From contig JAPOSW010000069.1 of the NCBI GenBank assembly GCA_026709505.1, positions 1 to 35,185 of the forward strand: a stretch of DNA of 35,185 nt, written 5' to 3'. Below are positions 33,981-35,185 of this stretch, in pieces. Origin of the DNA: Gammaproteobacteria bacterium (lineage in GTDB: Bacteria; Pseudomonadota; Gammaproteobacteria; Arenicellales; Poriferihabitantaceae). Under the pieces are notes generated by a model. That model did not search any database and had not been told where the DNA came from. It was given only the letters and a program-made list of their open reading frames with translations. The stretch's first letter is position 1. Each line of letters opens with the position of its first letter. Made by a program: the position numbers and the translations under genes.

Positions 33981-34337
33981 ATGTTGACGGCTGTTGATCT
34001 TTTTTGTGGTTCTGGTGGATTCAGCGCGGGAATGATTGATGCGGGTGTGGAGGTCGTGTCGGCATACGACAACTGGCCTGCCGCGGTAAGCTCCTAAGCT
34101 CCTACCGTAGGAATATTGCCGACCACATGACGGAATTCGATCTTGCTGATGTGAAATTCTGTGGTTCAGGAAATTTCGGGGCACGAAGCCGATATTATCG
34201 TCGGAGGTCCTCCGTGCCAGGATTTCTCGACCGCAGGAAAGCCAAGGGAGGGTGATAGGACCAGCCTGACCGTGTCGTTCGACTTGGTCATATCTCGTTG
34301 CAACCCACGGTTTTTCCTAATGGAGAACGTCCCCTAG
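33981..34337 (+). pseudogene. C5-cytosine DNA methyltransferase fragment (Dcm-like)
   Basis: Motif I (LTAVDLFCGSGGFSAGM), motif IV (GGPPCQDFSTAG, with the catalytic Cys) and motif VI (FLMENVP) appear in order but in different frames. An 8-bp tandem duplication (TAAGCTCC twice, about 34086-34101) shifts the frame and creates a stop. A second shift lies near 34155, and a TAG follows MENVP. The target-recognition domain and the rest are missing. This is the relic of a restriction-modification or orphan methyltransferase gene. Confidence 0.8.
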
Positions 34338-34498
34338 GTAAGGCCTGCTTATTAGCCATAAATAGCGTCACAGCAAAGGGAGAGCGGATCGAGTACTTGA
34401 ATAGATCATGCAGACGCTGACCACAGGTTGATGAGGCCTGCCCGGCGTCCGGGAAATTCAACTTGAAAAATCGGGTAATGATCGGATAATATAGGAAC

Positions 34499-34759
34499 AT
34501 GGCTGAACCTACTAATCATGAACTATCGGAACGGATTGCCGTTCTGGAGGAGAAGATGAATACATCGTATGAACGATTGATGGCCGACATGGCCAGGCGG
34601 GATACCGACATGGCCAGGCGGGATACCGAAATGGCCAGGCGCGACAAGGACAACCAGCGGTGGACGGTCGGATTCGGGATCGCTCAGATCGCGATAACGA
34701 TAGCCGTTCTGGGCGCTGGCTTTGCGTTTCTGGCATTGGTCGGAATACCCACAAAATAA
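34499..34759 (+). CDS. Small heptad-repeat membrane protein
   Basis: 86 aa. An N-terminal coiled coil (LSERIAVLEEKMNTSYERL) continues into three 7-residue repeats (DMARRDT, DMARRDT, EMARRDK), encoded by a 21-bp tandem repeat at 34586-34648. One C-terminal membrane segment (IAQIAITIAVLGAGFAFLAL) follows. AGGA lies 5 nt before ATG 34499. This is the layout of a tail-anchored coiled-coil protein. The role is unknown. Confidence 0.7.
   Translation: MAEPTNHELSERIAVLEEKMNTSYERLMADMARRDTDMARRDTEMARRDKDNQRWTVGFGIAQIAITIAVLGAGFAFLALVGIPTK
34586..34648 (+). repeat. 21-bp tandem repeat, three units
   Basis: The first two units (34586-34606, 34607-34627) are identical; the third is diverged. Each unit equals one coiled-coil heptad, so gain or loss of units lengthens or shortens the coil without breaking it. 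Confidence 0.85.
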
Positions 34760-34884
34760 ACTCCTACTACTACCGCCGCCGGCAGGCTGCGCAACCGATC
34801 CTACATGGGTCTACGCCTATTTCAAGGTAAATTACCCTAATCCATAGAGAATGATATACTTAACTAGCCAATCGCAATTATAGC

Positions 34885-34917
34885 AAAAAGGGCGGTCATT
34901 GTGCCGCCCTTTTGTTT
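34885..34917. terminator. Intrinsic terminator, likely bidirectional
   Basis: Stem AAAAGGGCGG / CCGCCCTTTT with an 8-nt loop (TCATTGTG), preceded by A residues and followed by TTTTGTTT, so it can stop transcription from either side. It lies about 125 nt after the small membrane protein. From 34918 to the end of the window I see no supported gene. Confidence 0.8.
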
Positions 34918-35185
34918 GGTTGGGTATGGTTGCGTTCATTGCAATAACGAATCTGTTTTGAGGGACGATCCGAAGACCGCCCCGCGTGCGTGTTTCAGGG
35001 GCGGTTATCAGTTCAAATCGCATCCCCAGTTGCTCCGGATTGAGGTGTAATCCCAAGCTGTTTGGCCTGACCAGAGAGTATTCGCAGCTCCAGTCGGGGG
35101 CCGCCCGCACAGGCAGTTGCGCACGTCCTGGGGGGTTCGGGGGCTGATCGAGAAGCACCCGTTAGTTTGGCCAGTGCCAAAGGAT

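Noticed and set aside
34832..35158. 108-codon minus-strand frame at the window end
   Set aside because: Crosses the intrinsic terminator at 34885-34917, lacks a ribosome site and reads as low-complexity Pro/Arg sequence.
1..35185. CRISPR arrays, tRNA or rRNA genes
   Set aside because: No regularly spaced repeats and no cloverleaf or rRNA-like segments were seen on either strand.

Overview
The window looks like a gammaproteobacterial sulfur oxidiser (purple sulfur bacterium, free-living chemolithotroph or symbiont; the sequence does not settle which). The basis is a complete, intact oxidative (reverse-type) dissimilatory sulfite reductase cluster on the minus strand, in the order dsrA-B-E-F-H-C-M-K-L-J-O-P-N-R (22078 down to 9637). 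dsrEFH and dsrL mark the oxidative version of the pathway. Directly behind dsrR, same strand and tight spacing, come a NarX-like sensor kinase, a NarL-like response regulator and a small Sel1-repeat protein. A NarL-like inverted heptamer pair lies about 170-185 nt upstream of dsrA, so this two-component pair may control the cluster.

Layout. 1-600: a secreted Cys-rich protein whose start is out of frame by one base in an A8 tract. 880-1700: two overlapping transposase remnants, ISKra4-like (+) and IS5-like (-). 1936-3129: AAA/DUF4143 ATPase. 3281-3529: possible remnant of a helicase C-terminus. 3630-5242: XRE-ImmA/IrrE regulator-peptidase overlapping a PIN-like protein, with a perfect inverted-repeat operator at the start. 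5412-6728: AAA ATPase. 6913-22078: dsr cluster plus two-component system. 22530-27016: a duplicated accessory cassette (small Pro-rich protein, DUF6338 membrane protein, 67-aa coiled-coil protein). One copy is split by a nucleosidase gene and a 161-bp MITE-like element. Both DUF6338 copies are broken. 27030-28487: small protein, cupin and RbgA GTPase. 28732-29350: DUF4338/ISAs1 transposase remnant. 30120-31597: a 75-aa protein translationally coupled to an SDH-family Clp-fold serine protease, which a 277-bp MITE-like element splits with a target duplication. 31875-33345: TANGO2/NRDE protein and class I glutamine amidotransferase. 33981-34337: broken C5-cytosine methyltransferase. 34499-34759: heptad-repeat membrane protein, followed by an intrinsic terminator.

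How the parts work together. DsrEFH passes sulfur to DsrC, DsrAB oxidises the reduced sulfur to sulfite, and DsrL links DsrAB to NAD(P)H. DsrMKJOP exchanges electrons between DsrC and the quinone/periplasm. DsrN provides siroheme amide, and DsrR is the cysteine-less IscA-like accessory protein. Both flanks carry defence or toxin-type genes, MITEs, IS remnants and pseudogenes, so a conserved metabolic core sits between two decaying accessory regions. No tRNA, rRNA or CRISPR array was seen.
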